From: JASLEW01 sp035544875
Lineage (GTDB): Bacteria > Acidobacteriota > Thermoanaerobaculia > Multivoradales > UBA5704
Direction: 5' to 3'
DNA: 64,000 bases
Assembly: GCA_035544875.1 (NCBI GenBank)
Contig: DASZZP010000113.1
Location: forward strand, 1-64,000
The notes under the pieces were generated by a model. The model saw only the letters and a list, made by a program, of their open reading frames with translations. It made no database searches and was not told where the DNA came from. Shown one piece after another: positions 51,454 through 60,066 of this stretch; the first letter of the stretch is position 1; the number at the start of each line of letters is the position of its first letter. Position numbers and translations under genes: made by a program.

Positions 51454-52665
51454 CTACGCCGGGAGCAAGGGCGGGCGGGCGGCCCGGCGGGCGCGGATCA
51501 GGACGTTGGCGTAGGGGGTACCCATGCCCATCGGCGCGACCTCGGCGGCGAAGCCCAGCGAGGTGAGCAGGCGCATCCAGCCGGCTGCCGAGCGGTAGGA
51601 GAGGCGCCGGCGCCAGCGGCCGCGCAGCGCTTCCGAGAGGCGCTCGGAGACGCGGATGGCGAGGAAGCGGTAGCCGGCGCCGGCGTCGGCTTCACGCAGG
51701 AGGAGGCTGCCGCCTGGGGCCAGCGCCGTCGCGACCCGGGCCAGCAGCTCCTCTTGTTCGCGCGAGCCGAGATAGTGCAGGACGTCGATCATCACCACTA
51801 CGTCCGCTGGCGGCAAAACGGCCGCGCGCAGGTCGGCGGTTTCGATCGTAGCCTCGCCGTCGAGCACCCGGCGCGCGACCTCCGCCACCCGCGCCGATTC
51901 CTCGATGCCCCGCAGCTCGAGAACGGGCGGCGGCGCCCAATCCGCCGGGTAGTCGCCGAGCGCCTGCCGCTTGCGTGCCGCCGCCAGCATCGCCAGCACG
52001 ATGCCCCGGCCGCAGCCGAGGTCGAGCAGGCGTCCGGACGCCGGCAGGTCGCCGTTCTGCAGCAGCGAGAAATAGACCGGATCGTGGCGCAGCTTGCCGC
52101 GCACCAGCTCGCTCTGGATGAGGCCGGCTTCGTCGACGTAGCGATGGGCGGTCTCCTCGATCAACGATTCGACCTGGGGCGTGCGCCGGCCGCGGCGCAA
52201 CAGCCAGAAGGTGAGCAGCCCGAAGAGCGCCGCCAGCAGGATGCCGAGGACGATCGAGCCCACCACCAGGTCGCTCCACGAGCGCCAGTGCCAGAAGTGC
52301 CAGTGCCAGATGGCATAGTCCTGGAAGTCCTTCCTGAACCGTGACGGGCGAATCGACAGCGGCGGCGCCCCGCGCAGCCGCCGCCCCGCCTGGATCTCGG
52401 CGAAGATCAGGAACGGCGCGACGACCGGCGTGCTGATGTGGGCGGCGATGTAGGTCTTGAGCCGGTTGACGCCCAGCAGGCGGGCGAACACCAGACAGAG
52501 CGGCAGGTGAAACCCGTACAGCGGTGTACAGCCGATGAAGACGCCCAGCGCCACGGCGCCGGCCTGGCGGGCGGGCGAGTCGCCCTCGATGCGCAGGCGG
52601 TAGAGCAGCTCGCGCAGCCGAATCTTCCAGCTGGTCTTGCGCGGCAACGGCTCGGGCTGCGCCAT
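51454..52665 (-). CDS. DUF2062-methyltransferase fusion
   Basis: 403 residues: a DUF2062 membrane domain (residues ~25-165, GVFIGCTPLYGFHLPLCLVFARLLG and ISTPVVAPFLIFAEIQAGRR), then a class I methyltransferase (~190-400) with motif I LLDLGCGRGIVLAMLAA and DVVVMIDVLHYLGS. DUF2062 alone is a common small envelope protein; fusion to a methyltransferase is less common and suggests a membrane-bound methylation step, perhaps of the polyene head group. Its stop shares a base with the deacetylase start region. Confidence 0.82.
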   Translation of the reverse strand: MAQPEPLPRKTSWKIRLRELLYRLRIEGDSPARQAGAVALGVFIGCTPLYGFHLPLCLVFARLLGVNRLKTYIAAHISTPVVAPFLIFAEIQAGRRLRGAPPLSIRPSRFRKDFQDYAIWHWHFWHWRSWSDLVVGSIVLGILLAALFGLLTFWLLRRGRRTPQVESLIEETAHRYVDEAGLIQSELVRGKLRHDPVYFSLLQNGDLPASGRLLDLGCGRGIVLAMLAAARKRQALGDYPADWAPPPVLELRGIEESARVAEVARRVLDGEATIETADLRAAVLPPADVVVMIDVLHYLGSREQEELLARVATALAPGGSLLLREADAGAGYRFLAIRVSERLSEALRGRWRRRLSYRSAAGWMRLLTSLGFAAEVAPMGMGTPYANVLIRARRAARPPLLPA

Positions 52666-53492
52666 CAGCGGCCCTCCCTGGCACCGGCCATGACCACCGG
52701 CCGCAGGCCGCGCGCCGCGAGCTCGTCGAGCAGGCGCGGCAGGACCTCGAGGACGACCGGGGTGCCGCGCCGGTCGCGGGCCGGCGAGCCGTCATGGAGA
52801 AGCAGCACGTCGCCGGCCGCCAGGTTGTGGAGCAGGCGCCGGAGCACGCGCTCCGGCCGCCGCGAGACGGTGTCGAAACCGCGCCGGCTCCACGAGGCGA
52901 GGGCGAGGCCAGCGGCGACGAGCTCGCGCTCCAGCAGCGGGCCGCGGATGCCGGCCGGAGCGCGGAACAGCCGCGGCCGCTGGCCCGCGGTGCGCTGGAG
53001 GGTTTCCTGGGCGGCGTGGATGTCGCGGCGCAGGGCGGCGGGGAAGTACCAGGCGAAGGCGCTGGAGTGCGCGTAGGAGTGGTTCTCCACCCGGTGCCCG
53101 CGGCGGACGATCTCGGCGGCGAGGCCGGGGTGGGCCGCGGCCCGCCGCCCGATGCAGAAGAAGGTGGCGAGCGCGCCGCGGCGCGCCAGCAGCTCGAGCA
53201 CCTGAGGCGTGACTTCGGGGTCGGGCCCGTCGTCGAAGGTGAGGGCGACCTCGCCGCGCCGGGCGGCGGCCTCGGGCAGGCGGCTCAGGTTCGGCCCCAG
53301 CAGCCGGCTGCCGGGCGCAATGCTCGCGCCGGCGATCACCAGGTGATCGGCGAACAGCGCGCCGGCCACCACCGGCCAGTGGTGAGGGCTGATCGCGACG
53401 GCGAGCGCGCCGGCGGCCTGGAGGCCCGCCGAGGCGAGCAGAAAAGGGGTTGGCCGCCAGCCCGGCCGGGTCGCGAGGTGCGCTTCAACCAC
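52665..53492 (-). CDS. polysaccharide deacetylase (NodB-type)
   Basis: 275 residues with NodB motifs: TFDDGPDPE (Asp-Asp), HSYAHSS (metal His), RAPAGIRG and LLHDGSPARD. A hydrophobic N-terminal half (~15-75) may anchor it in the membrane. It deacetylates carbohydrate esters or amides; why it occurs here is open, but similar genes are seen near polyene clusters. GTG start overlapping the ligase gene by eight bases. Confidence 0.85.
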   Translation of the reverse strand: MVEAHLATRPGWRPTPFLLASAGLQAAGALAVAISPHHWPVVAGALFADHLVIAGASIAPGSRLLGPNLSRLPEAAARRGEVALTFDDGPDPEVTPQVLELLARRGALATFFCIGRRAAAHPGLAAEIVRRGHRVENHSYAHSSAFAWYFPAALRRDIHAAQETLQRTAGQRPRLFRAPAGIRGPLLERELVAAGLALASWSRRGFDTVSRRPERVLRRLLHNLAAGDVLLLHDGSPARDRRGTPVVLEVLPRLLDELAARGLRPVVMAGAREGR

Positions 53493-55041
53493 GGCCGTCG
53501 GAGGGTGCGCGCAGCGCGAGCAGCGACGAGCGGTCGAGCTTGCCGCGGGCGTCGCGCGGCATCTCGGGCACCAGGATCAGGCTGCGCGGGACCTTGTGCG
53601 CCGCCAGGTTGCCGCGGCACCAGGCGAGCACTTGGCCGGCGCTCAGCCGGCTGGGACGGCAGGCGATCACGGCACGCAGCACCACGCACTGCCGCTCGGG
53701 AACCGGCACACCCATCACCGCGACCTCCTCCACCCCCGCGAGCTGGCCGATGACGGCTTCGACCTCGCGCGGGTCGATCTTCTTTCCCTTGATATTGATC
53801 AGCGCATCCTGGCGTCCCAGCAGCACCAGCTCGCCCTGGTTCCAGGCCGCCCGGTCGCCGGCCACGAAATGGCCGCGGACCAGCCGCGGGTCGCCTTCGG
53901 GAACGTAGCCATCGGCGACGGCAGGCCCCTCCACGAAGACCGTGCCGCTGGCGCACTCGACGGCGCGCCAATCGCCGCCCTCGGCCGTATTGCCAGCGGG
54001 GGCAGCGGGCAGCAGCGAGACCCGGACGCCCTCGACCGGGGTGCCGACGCTCCCTCGCTCGCCGGCGCCCCCTTCGCGGTCGTAGCAGATGCCGCCGCAC
54101 TCGCTGGCGCCGTAGAAGACGTGGACCGGCAGCCCGAAGCGGGCGCGGAAACCGCCTGCCGTCTGCGGGCCGAGGGGCGCTCCGGCGGCGATCACCAGGC
54201 GCAGCGACGGCGGCCAGGCCGGGGCCTGCGAGATGCGCAGCAGCGCGTCGAGGTACGCCGGAACGGTGGGGAAGACCGTCGCTGCCATGGCCTCGGCGGC
54301 GGTGAACGGCCCGAAGAGGCCGCTCTCCTCGGGGACGACCAGGGGAACGCCGCGCGCCAGCGCCGGCACCGCCAGGCTGGAAAGGCCGTAGGAGTGCGAC
54401 AGCGGGATGGTGGTGAGAAGACGATCGTCCGGGCGCAGGCCCATGCTGGCGGTGAGCGCCGCGTCGTCGGCCAGCAACGCCGCGGCGGGAGTCGCGATGC
54501 CGCGCGGAGTTCCGGTCGAGCCCGAGGTCAACTTCACCACCGCGATGCCGGGCAGATGGAGCGCTTCGCTTGCCCGGCCGGTCTTGCCGGCCGCAATGGA
54601 AGTGCGCGCCCAGTCGGCCGCGCTGTCCGGCCAGCCCATGCGGCAGCGCAGCAACGCCGCCGCGCCCAGGGCGCGGGCGATGCGAAGGCTCTCGGCCTCC
54701 GGGGCATGCGCGTCGAGCAGCAGAGCGGCCAGGCCGGCGCGGCGCAGCGCGATCAGCGAAGCCAGGAAGCCGGGTCCGTTGCCGGCGGCCAGGCCGACGA
54801 CGGCCCCGGGCGGCGGCGCTTGGTCATCGCCAAGCGCCCTGCTGGCGGCGCGCGCCAGCGCATCGACGTCGGCCACCGTGGCGCGGCGCTGCGCGGCGAC
54901 GACCAGAGGGGCCTGCGGCCGGGCGCGGACCAGCAGCTCGAAAGCCCGCAGCAGCGGATCGCTAGGCTCTCGTCTGCGGGCGCCGAAGCGCTGGCGCGGG
55001 CTCTCGTGCCCGCCCTTGGTGCTCGGGGATGGCGCTTGCAT
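53485..55041 (-). CDS. AMP-dependent acyl/aryl-CoA or ACP ligase
   Basis: 518 residues of the adenylate-forming family: P-loop KLTSGSTGTPRG (~169), YGASECGG, the A8 hinge GDRAAW-GELVLLGRQD with GKKIDPREVE, and the final catalytic Lys in RGKLDRS. In aryl polyene pathways such a ligase loads the aryl starter onto the ACP. Substrate cannot be read from sequence. First gene of the leftward unit; the divergent promoter region with repeat copy C lies upstream. Confidence 0.88.
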   Translation of the reverse strand: MQAPSPSTKGGHESPRQRFGARRREPSDPLLRAFELLVRARPQAPLVVAAQRRATVADVDALARAASRALGDDQAPPPGAVVGLAAGNGPGFLASLIALRRAGLAALLLDAHAPEAESLRIARALGAAALLRCRMGWPDSAADWARTSIAAGKTGRASEALHLPGIAVVKLTSGSTGTPRGIATPAAALLADDAALTASMGLRPDDRLLTTIPLSHSYGLSSLAVPALARGVPLVVPEESGLFGPFTAAEAMAATVFPTVPAYLDALLRISQAPAWPPSLRLVIAAGAPLGPQTAGGFRARFGLPVHVFYGASECGGICYDREGGAGERGSVGTPVEGVRVSLLPAAPAGNTAEGGDWRAVECASGTVFVEGPAVADGYVPEGDPRLVRGHFVAGDRAAWNQGELVLLGRQDALINIKGKKIDPREVEAVIGQLAGVEEVAVMGVPVPERQCVVLRAVIACRPSRLSAGQVLAWCRGNLAAHKVPRSLILVPEMPRDARGKLDRSSLLALRAPSDGRG

Positions 55042-55472
55042 CGCGGCGGCGTGCTATCTCTCCGACCGAAGGGCAGATCCTAACACCCCTCTGACCGGCT
55101 GCCTCGGGACCGGGCTAGTCATCACCGCCTTCGGCGACCCCGAGGGATGCCGCAGCTTTCGCCTGTTGCGGCACTTCCGGCAGGTCGGAAACGGCGCTGC
55201 GATTTGGCGGTGGAGGCCTACTCGAAGCATCAGTCGGATCGCCCCCCGCATCCCCTCGATCCCCTTCCCACCCCTCCGGGGGGGAAGGGGACGCCCCCTC
55301 CCCTGGCGCACGGGGGAGTTTCGTTCTACCTTGCCAGCGTCGGCCGGGCACGGTAGCATCTTCCTTGGTGCCGGAAAGAGAGCGCGTAAACGTCTGGCCC
55401 AGCGATACTTTTGAAGACGCTGGAAGACCTGTGACAGGTCGTGCGGCGCCCGCCGCCTAGTCCGTCGAGCCG
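55042..55472. other. 431-bp divergent intergenic region of the pigment cluster
   Basis: Separates the leftward ligase unit from the rightward ACP-KS unit. It contains dispersed repeat copy C (55137-55327). The 145 bp between the repeat and the ACP start carry no gene. Promoters of both units must lie here; I see no clear sigma-70 boxes. Confidence 0.6.
55137..55327 (-). repeat. dispersed GC-rich repeat, copy C
   Basis: Opposite orientation to copies A and D: begins CCCGAGGGATGCCGCAGC, includes GGCACTTCCGGCAGGTCGG, the core CTACTCGAAGCATC and CGGATCGCCCCCCGCA, and the hairpin CCCCTTCCCACCCC-TCCGGG-GGGGAAGGGG, and ends GGGAGTTTCGTTCT. It lies between the two divergent units of the pigment cluster. 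Confidence 0.87.
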
Positions 55473-55733
55473 ATGCCCGATTCACCTACCATCCCGGAGC
55501 GGGTCAAGCGCCTGATCGTCGAAGACCTGCATCTCGACGGCCTCGCTCCCGAAACGATCGACGAGCAGGCGCCGCTGTTCGGCGACGGGCTGGGGCTCGA
55601 CTCGGTCGACGCTCTCGAGCTGGTGGTCGCGGTGGAGAAGGAGTTCGGCATCAAGATCAAGAGCAGCGAGCTGGGGCGAGAAGTGCTCTCCTCGGTTGCC
55701 AGCCTGTCGCACTTCATCGCCGGGCGGACCTGA
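55473..55733 (+). CDS. acyl carrier protein
   Basis: 86 residues of an ACP: RVKRLIVEDLHLDGLAPETIDEQAPLF, then the phosphopantetheine site GLGLDSVDALELV (Ser at about residue 43), and VSSVASLSHFI. It would carry the growing polyene chain. First gene of the rightward unit, 21 bases before the ketosynthase. APE clusters usually encode two ACPs; a second is not visible here. Confidence 0.92.
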   Translation: MPDSPTIPERVKRLIVEDLHLDGLAPETIDEQAPLFGDGLGLDSVDALELVVAVEKEFGIKIKSSELGREVLSSVASLSHFIAGRT

Positions 55734-55754
55734 GCCGGGAAGGCAGGCGGCCTG

Positions 55755-57047
55755 GTGCGGAAGGAGGGTGCGAGCGCGGCCGGCTCGGAGCGGCGCATCG
55801 TGGTCAGCGGGGTGGGCGCGGTCAGCGGCCTGGGTTGGGGGATCGAGGCGCTCTGGCAGGGCCTGCGCGAAGGCCGCACCGCCATCCGGCGATTCCAGCG
55901 CTTCGACCATTCGGGGCACCGCACCCACCTGGCCGCGGAGGTCCCGCCGCCGCCGCCCGACCTCGAGCGCTGGTCGAGCAGCCAGGCCGGTGCCGGCCGG
56001 CAGTGGAGCGTCGCCGACCGCTTCGCCCTGGCCGCGGCAGCCGAGGCGTTCGCCGGGGCGGGCCTCGCGGCGGATGGGGCTCTCGCCGAAGCGGGGGTCT
56101 TCTTCGGCAGCAGCACCGGCGGCATGTGGGAGAGCGAGGGCTTCCTGGCGGCGTTGCTGGCCGGCCGGCGGCGCTCGATCCACTGCCTGGCATCGCAGCA
56201 GGTCAACGGGCCGGGCGATGCCGTGGCGCGGTTCGCCGGTGCCGGCGGTCCGGTGCAGACGATCTCTTCGGCCTGTGCTTCCGGCGCGCTGGCCGCCGAC
56301 GCGGCGCTGCAGGCGCTGCGCTCGGGAGAGGTCGAGCTGGCGATCGCCGGCGGCTCAGACTCGCTCTGCCAGCTGACCTATGCCGGCTTCAACGCGCTGC
56401 GCTCGGTCGACGAGCAACCCTGCCGCCCGTTCCGCGCCGGGCGCGCCGGGATGTCGCTAGGCGAGGGTGCGGCGGTGCTGGTCCTGGAGCCGGCCGCCCG
56501 GGCGCTGGCCCGCGGCGCGCGCCCGCTCGCCGAGCTGGCCGGCTCCGCATCTTCGTGCGACGCCCACCATATGACCGCGCCCCATCCCCGGGGTGAGGGT
56601 GCGGCGGCGGCGATGCTGGCGGCGCTGGCCGACGCCGGCGTCGGCGCGGACGCAGTCGACTTCCTGAATGCCCATGGCACCGGAACGCCGCTCAACGACG
56701 CCGCCGAGTGGCACGCCATGGAAGAGGTGTTCGGCGAGCGTGCGGCGCGGATCCCGCTGGTCGCCACCAAGGCGCTGGTTGGGCACCTGCTCGGCTCTGC
56801 CGGCGCCATCGAAGCGGTGGCGACGGTGCTGGCGCTGGCCCGCGGCGAGCTGCACCCCGCCTGGAGCGAAGAGGGCATCGGCGGCGATACCGCAGACGGG
56901 GACGCGGTGCCCGCGCTTCCGGTCTCCCTGGTGGTCGGGAAACCGCTGCCGGTGCCCGAGGCGCGGGTCGCGCTGTCGACCAGCCTGGCGTTCGGCGGCT
57001 CCAACGCCGTCCTCGTCTTCCGGCGCTGGAGCGACCCGGCCGCCTGA
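55755..57047 (+). CDS. beta-ketoacyl-ACP synthase (catalytic)
   Basis: 430 residues with the full KS triad: Cys in ISSACASGALAAD (~177), His in NAHGTGTPLND (~308) and His in ALVGHLLGSAGAIEA (~343) with the preceding TK. GSSTGGMWESEG and AFGGSNAVLVF are typical. It extends the chain by decarboxylative condensation. GTG 55755 start. Followed by a non-catalytic KS-like gene 17 bases later, as in type II polyketide systems of the aryl polyene kind. Confidence 0.92.
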   Translation: MRKEGASAAGSERRIVVSGVGAVSGLGWGIEALWQGLREGRTAIRRFQRFDHSGHRTHLAAEVPPPPPDLERWSSSQAGAGRQWSVADRFALAAAAEAFAGAGLAADGALAEAGVFFGSSTGGMWESEGFLAALLAGRRRSIHCLASQQVNGPGDAVARFAGAGGPVQTISSACASGALAADAALQALRSGEVELAIAGGSDSLCQLTYAGFNALRSVDEQPCRPFRAGRAGMSLGEGAAVLVLEPAARALARGARPLAELAGSASSCDAHHMTAPHPRGEGAAAAMLAALADAGVGADAVDFLNAHGTGTPLNDAAEWHAMEEVFGERAARIPLVATKALVGHLLGSAGAIEAVATVLALARGELHPAWSEEGIGGDTADGDAVPALPVSLVVGKPLPVPEARVALSTSLAFGGSNAVLVFRRWSDPAA

Positions 57048-57064
57048 AGGCCCAGGAGCCTTCG

Positions 57065-58411
57065 ATGCCCCCCACGCCCACCGGACTGCCACAGGTGGTG
57101 ATCAGCGGGCTCGGTTACGCCGGCGTCCACGGCTACGGGCGCTCCTGCCTGGAGCCTGCGCTCTGCGGCGGCGAGCCGCCGCCGACGTCGGAGGTCGATC
57201 GCCCGGCCGGCTACCATCGGCGGCGCGGTGCGCGCCGCGCCTGCCTCGCGGACCCGGCGGGGATGGGTCCGTGGGTGGCGCCGGCCGAGGCCCGTCGGAT
57301 GAGCCCCCTTTCCCGGCTGGCGGTGGCCGCGGCACGCATGGCGCTCGAGGATGCCGGGCTCGGCAGCGCCCGCGGCGACGGCGAAGCCGGCCGCCGCGGT
57401 GCGGCAGTCCCTGCTCGCGGTGCTCGCGGCCAGGGCGACTGGATCGGGGATGGAGGGGACTGCCGCCGGGACACCGCGGTGGTGGTGGCGACCGGCTTTG
57501 GCCCCTCTTCTTTCTCGGAGGCGCTGCTGCGGCAGATTCTGGGCGACGGACCGGAGTCGGCTTCGCCCTACCTGTTCACCGAGAGCGTCGCCAACGCGCC
57601 GGCGGCCCAGATCGCCATTGCCTGCGGCGCCCGTGGACCCAGCGTGACGGTCTGCCAGCGCGAATCAGGAGCGCTGCTGGCCGTCGCGCGCGGCGCGGCG
57701 GAGGTTGCGGCGGGCCGCGCCTGCCGCGCCCTGGTCGGGGTGGTCGACGAAATCTCGCCGCTGGTTCATGCCTTGCTCGACCGTTTTGGCGCGCTGGCGC
57801 GCGGTGTGCCGACCGTGGGCGGCGAGCCGGATGGCAGCGAGCTGGCGCGTCCCTTCGACCGGCGCCGCGACGGCGTGGTGGCCGCCGACGGCGCGGCGAT
57901 GCTGGTGCTCGAGCGCGCGGCCGATGCCGTGCGGCGCGGTGCGCGGCCGCTCGCCCGAGTTCTCGCGGGGGGAAGCGCTTTCGATCCCACGGCGCCGGTG
58001 ACCGGATGGGGCGCCGGGCACGAGCGGCTGGGCGCCGCCCTGCGGCGCACTCTCGACCGCGCCGGCCTCGAAGCCTCGGGCGTCGAGCGCATCGTCTCCG
58101 GCGGGTCGGGTGCGCGCGGCGGCGATCGGCTGGAGGCGGCGACGCTGCGGGCCGCTTGGAGCGGGCGACCGCTGCCGCCGGTGCTGGTGCCGAAGTCGGT
58201 GACCGGCGAGTACGGCGGCGGATTCCTCGCCGCCGCGGTGCTGGCCGCGGCGGGAGCGCGGTTCGGGCCGACCGCCGGCTTCGCGGAGCCCGACCCTGCG
58301 CTGGGCCTGGTGCCGCATGACGGCAGGCCGCTCCGAGCGCCGGCCACCGTCCTGCTATCGAGCCTGGCGGCCGGGGGAGCCGCCGCATGGCTGGTCCTCG
58401 CGGCGCCATGA
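57065..58411 (+). CDS. KS-like chain-length-factor homologue, active site lost
   Basis: 448 residues with a thiolase/KS fold (SGLGYAGVHG, RMSPLSRLAVAAARMALEDAGLG, FGPSSFSEALL, ANAPAAQIAIACGARGPSV). At the active-site position the usual ACASG reads CQRESGAL: the nucleophile place is Arg-Glu rather than Cys. The first catalytic His region reads SGGSGARGGDRLEA. A Lys in VPKSVTGEYGG is kept. It is therefore not a condensing enzyme itself but a partner subunit (CLF-like), forming a heterodimer with the preceding KS. Confidence 0.85.
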   Translation: MPPTPTGLPQVVISGLGYAGVHGYGRSCLEPALCGGEPPPTSEVDRPAGYHRRRGARRACLADPAGMGPWVAPAEARRMSPLSRLAVAAARMALEDAGLGSARGDGEAGRRGAAVPARGARGQGDWIGDGGDCRRDTAVVVATGFGPSSFSEALLRQILGDGPESASPYLFTESVANAPAAQIAIACGARGPSVTVCQRESGALLAVARGAAEVAAGRACRALVGVVDEISPLVHALLDRFGALARGVPTVGGEPDGSELARPFDRRRDGVVAADGAAMLVLERAADAVRRGARPLARVLAGGSAFDPTAPVTGWGAGHERLGAALRRTLDRAGLEASGVERIVSGGSGARGGDRLEAATLRAAWSGRPLPPVLVPKSVTGEYGGGFLAAAVLAAAGARFGPTAGFAEPDPALGLVPHDGRPLRAPATVLLSSLAAGGAAAWLVLAAP

Positions 58412-58567
58412 GGACCGACACGCCCCAGCGATTCCGAGCGGCCGGGGGGCCGGCAAGGCAGCGCGGCGCCCGGGGTGCTCCCTCGGCGATTCCTGGCATA
58501 CGGAGGGCACTGGCCGTGGATGGTGGCGATGCCATAGCATCGGGTGCCGCGTTTGATCTGACTAGGC

Positions 58568-58587
58568 GCGCGGGTCCCAACCCGCGC
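58568..58587 (+). other. hairpin before the glycosyltransferase gene
   Basis: GCGCGGGT (58568-58575) and ACCCGCGC (58580-58587) form a perfect 8-bp stem with a CCCA loop, eight bases before the ATG at 58595, where no clear Shine-Dalgarno is seen. It could modulate translation or act as an attenuator in the 180-bp gap. Confidence 0.5.
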
Positions 58588-58594
58588 TTAGACT

Positions 58595-59344
58595 ATGAAC
58601 AGCTCGTACTCCGCCGATGAGATGGCCGGGAAGCTCGGGCGCTCGCCGCTCGCGGGGAAGGTCGCGGCCGCGATCCCTGCATATCAGGCGGCGCCGTCGA
58701 TCGGCGACGTGATCAGGGGAACCGGCAAGCTGCTGGCCGAGGTGCTGGTCGTCGACGACGGCTCGACCGACGGCACCGCCGAGGCGGCCCGCCAGGCGGG
58801 GGCGCGGGTGGTTTCGCTGCCGCGCAACCGCGGCAAGGGGGTGGCCCTCGCCACCGCCTTCGACGACCTCTTCGGCAAGGGCTTTGCCGCCGTGGTGACG
58901 CTCGACGCCGACGGCCAGCACCTGCCGGCCGAGATCCCCAAGCTGCTCGCGGCCGGCGAGGCCGGCGCCGACCTGGTGCTGGGAGTGCGCGATCACCTCT
59001 TCACCAAGATGAGCGCCGTGCGCCGGGCCAGCAACCGCCTCTCCTCGCTCGCCATCTCGTTCGCGGCCGGGCAACGGCTGTGTGACATCCAGACCGGCTT
59101 CCGCCTCTACTCGCGCGCCCTGATCGCCCGGGTCGGATTCCGCGAGGCCCGCTTCGAGGCGGAGAGCGCCGTGGTGGTGCGGGCGGCGCGGCACGGCTTC
59201 CGGGTGGAAGCGGTCCCGGTCGAGCTCGGTTTCGCCGACGGCCGCACCACCAGCCACTACCGCCCGCTGCTCGACAGCCTGCGCATCGCCGGCGCGGTGA
59301 CGCGCGCCCGGCTCGAAATGCTCGGATGGGAACGGTCCTCGTAA
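58595..59344 (+). CDS. family 2 glycosyltransferase
   Basis: 249 residues: VAAAIPAYQAAPSIGDVI, VLVVDDGSTDGT, the DxD-containing LDADGQHLP and a conserved CDIQTGFRLYS block, as in dolichol-phosphate-mannose-synthase-like GT2 enzymes. No membrane helix. APE clusters contain such a GT, thought to glycosylate the pigment or its lipid carrier. It overlaps the ketoreductase gene by 19 bases. An ATG at 58622 is an alternative start. Confidence 0.87.
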   Translation: MNSSYSADEMAGKLGRSPLAGKVAAAIPAYQAAPSIGDVIRGTGKLLAEVLVVDDGSTDGTAEAARQAGARVVSLPRNRGKGVALATAFDDLFGKGFAAVVTLDADGQHLPAEIPKLLAAGEAGADLVLGVRDHLFTKMSAVRRASNRLSSLAISFAAGQRLCDIQTGFRLYSRALIARVGFREARFEAESAVVVRAARHGFRVEAVPVELGFADGRTTSHYRPLLDSLRIAGAVTRARLEMLGWERSS

Positions 59345-60060
59345 CCGGCGGCAGCCGCGGCATCGGGCGCGCCGTGGTCGAGGCCCTGGCCGCCGCGGCG
59401 GGAGATTCGGGGCAGCGGGTGGCGTTCACCTGGCGCGCCGAGGAGGAGGCGGCACGTGCCGTGGAAGAGGCGGCGGGCGGCAGCGCGCGCGCCTTTCATC
59501 TCGATCTCCGCGACCGCGGGCGACCCGACGACCTGGTGGCCGAGGTGGAAGCGGCGCTGGGGCCGGTAGAAGGTCTGGTCAACAACGCCGGCGTGCGGAG
59601 CGAAGCGCTCCTGGCGCTGACCTCGGACGAAGACTGGGAGATGGTTCTCGACGTCAACCTGGGCGGCCTCTTCCGCTGCTGCCGGGCGGTGCTGCGGGGG
59701 ATGATGGTGCGGCGGCGCGGCGCGATCGTCAACGTCGCGTCGCTCTCGGCTCTGCACGGCGTTCCCGGCCAGGCGGCCTATGCCGCCGCCAAGGCGGGAG
59801 TCCTCGGTCTGACCCGCTCGTTGGCCCGCGAGGTGGGGCGGCGCGGCATTCGAGTCAACGCGGTGGTGCCCGGTTTCGTCGCGACCGAGATGACCGCACG
59901 GCTGCCGATTGAAGCCGTGCGGGAGCTGCGGGCCGGAGAGTGCCTGCCGGCCGGCACCAGTGTCGCCGCCGTCGCCGATGCCGTGGTCTTCCTGCTCTCC
60001 GACCGGGCCTCGGCGATCACCGGTCAGGCGCTGGTCGTCGACGCCGGCGCCTCGGCCTGA
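59326..60060 (+). CDS. 3-oxoacyl-ACP reductase, FabG-like
   Basis: 244 residues of a short-chain dehydrogenase: cofactor site VTGGSRGIGRA, NNAG, catalytic Ser in NVASLSA, YAAAKAG (Tyr and Lys) and the C-terminal AITGQALVVDAG. It reduces the 3-keto group on the ACP-bound chain in each extension round. Translationally coupled to the GT2 gene, and six bases before the MMPL gene. Confidence 0.9.
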   Translation: MGTVLVTGGSRGIGRAVVEALAAAAGDSGQRVAFTWRAEEEAARAVEEAAGGSARAFHLDLRDRGRPDDLVAEVEAALGPVEGLVNNAGVRSEALLALTSDEDWEMVLDVNLGGLFRCCRAVLRGMMVRRRGAIVNVASLSALHGVPGQAAYAAAKAGVLGLTRSLAREVGRRGIRVNAVVPGFVATEMTARLPIEAVRELRAGECLPAGTSVAAVADAVVFLLSDRASAITGQALVVDAGASA

Positions 60061-60066
60061 GCCGGC

